Source: Anaerolineales bacterium (lineage in GTDB: Bacteria > Chloroflexota > Anaerolineae > Anaerolineales > E44-bin32). From it: a stretch of DNA of 5,702 bases. The notes under the pieces were generated by a model. It did not search any database, was not told the origin of the DNA, and worked only from the letters and a program-made list of their open reading frames with translations. The stretch covers positions 1-5,702 of the forward strand of contig DAOVFE010000139.1 in the NCBI GenBank assembly GCA_030673085.1, in the 5' to 3' direction. This document shows positions 5,470-5,702 of this stretch, in pieces (within the stretch, counting starts at the first letter, position 1; each line of letters starts with the position of its first letter). A program made the position numbers and the translations under genes.

Positions 5470-5702
5470 GTACTTACTAAAGGGTGTTGAAAAGAGAAAT
5501 CATTGGCTAATAAGTATATTAAATATGATCATACCTCTTTGCAGGTAAATATATTCTTCAACCCCTTTGTCTATAGCACAAGAGGTTTAGCTGCCATTGG
5601 CCGAAATAGGCATCGAATACACTTTTCCGGGTATCTTGCTCTTGACTTATCGGTAGAAGAGCTTTATCCTGTCGCAAATCCTTGTTAGCCAAGAGCCATT
5701 AT
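5470..5702. other. Right-end stretch with no supported gene; possible outward promoter
   Basis: AT-rich. The plus-strand frame from TTG 5503 to 5688 gives 61 residues with no recognisable motif and only a weak ribosome site. A minus-strand frame of about 45 codons is also unrecognisable. TTGACT at 5642-5647, a 17-nt spacer and TATCCT at 5665-5670 form a plausible rightward promoter (5 of 6 and 4 of 6 matches) that could serve a gene beyond the window edge. Confidence 0.35.

Noticed and set aside
5185..5490. Plus-strand 101-residue frame over the serS leader
   Set aside because: It lies wholly antisense to the T-box riboswitch and promoter, whose structure explains the sequence.
5503..5688. 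Plus-strand 61-residue frame starting with TTG
   Set aside because: No recognisable domain, a weak ribosome site and a non-ATG start; a chance frame cannot be excluded in this AT-rich stretch.

Overview
The window looks like chromosomal DNA from a bacterium, most likely a member of the Chloroflexota (Anaerolineae-like). Three things suggest this: a transcription-terminating T-box leader in front of a bacterial-type serS, a SerRS motif 2 of the FRREKMSAGRDVRG type, and a secreted lipoprotein with an 'ACNFPSP' start followed by a Pro/Thr-rich linker. The phylum is an inference from these features; a Firmicute or another T-box-bearing lineage is not excluded. No mobile element, CRISPR array, tRNA or rRNA was seen.

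Left part (1-2303, + strand): the end of a surface-polysaccharide operon. It holds the last 51 codons of a nucleotide-sugar dehydrogenase, then wecB (UDP-GlcNAc 2-epimerase) overlapping it by 8 nt, then a family-4 glycosyltransferase 4 nt further on. Together they suggest synthesis of UDP-ManNAc, its oxidation to UDP-ManNAcA, and transfer of a sugar to a lipid-linked or surface glycan. The operon ends at a convergent junction (2304-2370) with a small hairpin and T-run.

Middle part (2371-3355, - strand): a lone gene for a putative lipoprotein of unknown function, with a strong Shine-Dalgarno that fixes its start, followed upstream by a 394-nt AT-rich gap with no supported gene.

Right part (3356-5469, - strand): a transcription unit reading leftwards. 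A near-consensus promoter (TTGACT-16-TATAAT) is followed by a serine T-box riboswitch with a legible specifier loop (UCC), antiterminator and competing terminator, then serS, then a DUF456-type membrane protein gene 2 nt after serS. Serine starvation (uncharged tRNA-Ser) should therefore switch on both SerRS and, by read-through, the small membrane protein. The last 230 bases hold no gene I can support, only a possible outward promoter.

Most of the window is ordinary housekeeping and envelope biology. The best-resolved non-coding element is the serine T-box. The least explained gene is the cysteine-rich lipoprotein.
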